A stretch of DNA of 14,145 nucleotides from Clostridia bacterium (GTDB lineage Bacteria; Bacillota_A; Clostridia; Oscillospirales; Acutalibacteraceae), in contig JAILQN010000343.1 of assembly GCA_024699005.1 (NCBI GenBank), positions 1-14,145 of the forward strand. The letters are read 5' to 3'. Below, one piece after another: positions 13,360 to 14,145 of the stretch. Under the pieces are notes generated by a model. That model did not search any database. It was not told the DNA's origin and worked only from the letters and a program-made list of their open reading frames with translations. Position 1 is the stretch's first letter, and each line of letters begins with the position of its first letter. A program made the position numbers and the translations under genes.

Positions 13360-13388
13360 AGTCCCGCACGCATTAAGCGTACGGGGCT
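13360..13388. terminator. hairpin terminator between the lipid kinase and GH16 genes
   Basis: AGTCCCGCACGC (13360-13371) pairs with GCGTACGGGGCT (13377-13388) with one mismatch and one G-T pair, loop ATTAA. ATTTTGTT follows on the + strand, and an AT-rich stretch (ATATATATA) precedes it for the opposite strand. It lies between convergent genes. Confidence 0.75.
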
Positions 13389-13403
13389 GATTTTGTTGAC
13401 GTA

Positions 13404-14145
13404 TTACGGAATCTGATAGGCTCTTACGTAATCCACCTTATACTCGGCTATGAATGTCGCCTTGTCGTTCTTCTCGATATTTCCGGACCAGCCGAAGGTC
13501 GGCGAGCCGTCGCCGCCGTCTACCTCGCAGGAGAGGATCATATATTCCGGCTGCGTGGAGATCCCGCCGAATTTTGAGCGTCCCGTTTCGTGCCCGTTGA
13601 CGTAGAAGATATACTCGTCGGGAGTCCACAGAAGGCCGTAGGTGTTGTAATTCTCGTAAGGATCGTTGTCGAGGGCGGTGATGCCGACGTTCTGATATTT
13701 CGTTTTCAGGTCGTAGCCGCTGTAGTGGATATTCTGCGTTATCTTCTTGTTGAGCTGACCGCCCATGTGCCAGAAGGGGGACTCCATTATGTCCAGCTCC
13801 GCGCCCTGCAGCGCGTCTTCACTTTCATTGTGGACGTTCGAGTTTGTCATCCAGAAAGCGGACCACAGCCCCTGTCCCTTGGGCAGTATGCAGCGGCACT
13901 CATAATAGCCGCAGGCCTGTTTGAAGCTCCCGGAGGTGTCCAGACCGGCGGTGTACCAGCCGGGGCCGAACCGGCCGTCCTCTTTATACTGCGTGGTGAT
14001 GATAAGGTTGCCGTCTTCCACGCGCGCCTGGTCGAGGGTCCAGTAGCCGCCCTTGCGCACGCCGCCGCCGTCGTGCTGACGCCACTTGGAGGTGTCGAGG
14101 CTGTCGCCGTCGAATTCGTCCTCGAAAACGAGCTCGTAATTTGAA
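13404..14145 (-). CDS. glycoside hydrolase family 16 (beta-glucanase/laminarinase-like), 5' end outside window
   Basis: The - strand frame is open from the window edge to the stop at 13404. It starts with the family's usual first strand, ELVFEDEFDGDSLDTSKW, continues through GYYECRCILPKGQGLWSAFWM, and has the catalytic signature ELDIMES at about 13779-13799 (nucleophile Glu and acid/base Glu flanking the Asp). The closing strands include EYIFYVNGHE and YKVDYVRAYQIP, which ends the GH16 domain and the protein. GH16 enzymes are retaining endo-hydrolases of beta-1,3/1,4-glucans, laminarin, agar or related polymers; the exact substrate is not clear. The missing N-terminus could hold a signal peptide or further modules. 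A GTG at 14060 could look like a start, but it would cut off conserved N-terminal strands. No dockerin is present at this C-terminus. Confidence 0.92.
   Translation of the reverse strand, partial: SNYELVFEDEFDGDSLDTSKWRQHDGGGVRKGGYWTLDQARVEDGNLIITTQYKEDGRFGPGWYTAGLDTSGSFKQACGYYECRCILPKGQGLWSAFWMTNSNVHNESEDALQGAELDIMESPFWHMGGQLNKKITQNIHYSGYDLKTKYQNVGITALDNDPYENYNTYGLLWTPDEYIFYVNGHETGRSKFGGISTQPEYMILSCEVDGGDGSPTFGWSGNIEKNDKATFIAEYKVDYVRAYQIP

Noticed and set aside
13590..14144. 184-codon frame on the + strand
   Set aside because: It is antisense to the GH16 gene, whose catalytic ELDIMES signature and closing strands fix the coding strand.

Overview
The window looks like part of a chromosome from a Gram-positive, gut- or rumen-type clostridium (Oscillospiraceae/Ruminococcaceae-like). 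This rests on a perfect HrcA/CIRCE operator, dockerin domains, polysaccharide hydrolases, AGGAGG-type ribosome sites and moderately high G+C coding sequence. It is an inference from style; no rRNA or other phylogenetic marker is present.

Layout. At 1-3503 lie the 3' end of mnmE, then tadA, then a GH31 alpha-glycosidase, all on the + strand. At 3790-7878, also +, is a set of single-domain assembly-line proteins: a condensation-domain-like acyltransferase, an acyl-activating AMP-binding enzyme and a freestanding acyl carrier protein. At 7964-9683 is a disturbed region: a secreted dockerin protein and a membrane-protein remnant on the - strand, then two gene fragments joined end to end near 9318 (a dockerin tail on - and a GHKL sensor-kinase tail on +). 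At 9766-10572 is hsp20 on the - strand with its CIRCE operator and a long leader. At 10713-13343, +, are a second AMP-binding enzyme and a diacylglycerol-kinase-type lipid kinase. The right edge holds a GH16 glucanase-like gene on the - strand, cut by the window end. The assembly-line genes and the lipid kinase read best as one function split over two transcription units: activate a carboxylic or fatty acid, load it on the carrier protein, transfer it to an acceptor, perhaps making an unusual lipid or acyl conjugate. The product cannot be read from sequence.

The most striking non-gene feature is a dispersed family of short arrays of tandem 7-base units. They occur in most intergenic gaps (555-596, 3512-3712, 5199-5648, 7460-7576, 10238-10265, 10277-10421, 12401-12421). 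The units differ between loci but nearly all begin with RGT or RGC. Four loci carry two arrays in opposite orientation, giving inverted ends around a core. In one of these the core is an intact gene for a four-helix-bundle protein of the 23S-rRNA-intervening-sequence type (5241-5615), with base composition unlike its neighbours. Three of the arrays begin exactly at the last base of a stop codon. I read this as a candidate family of small mobile elements: one member that encodes a protein, several that do not.
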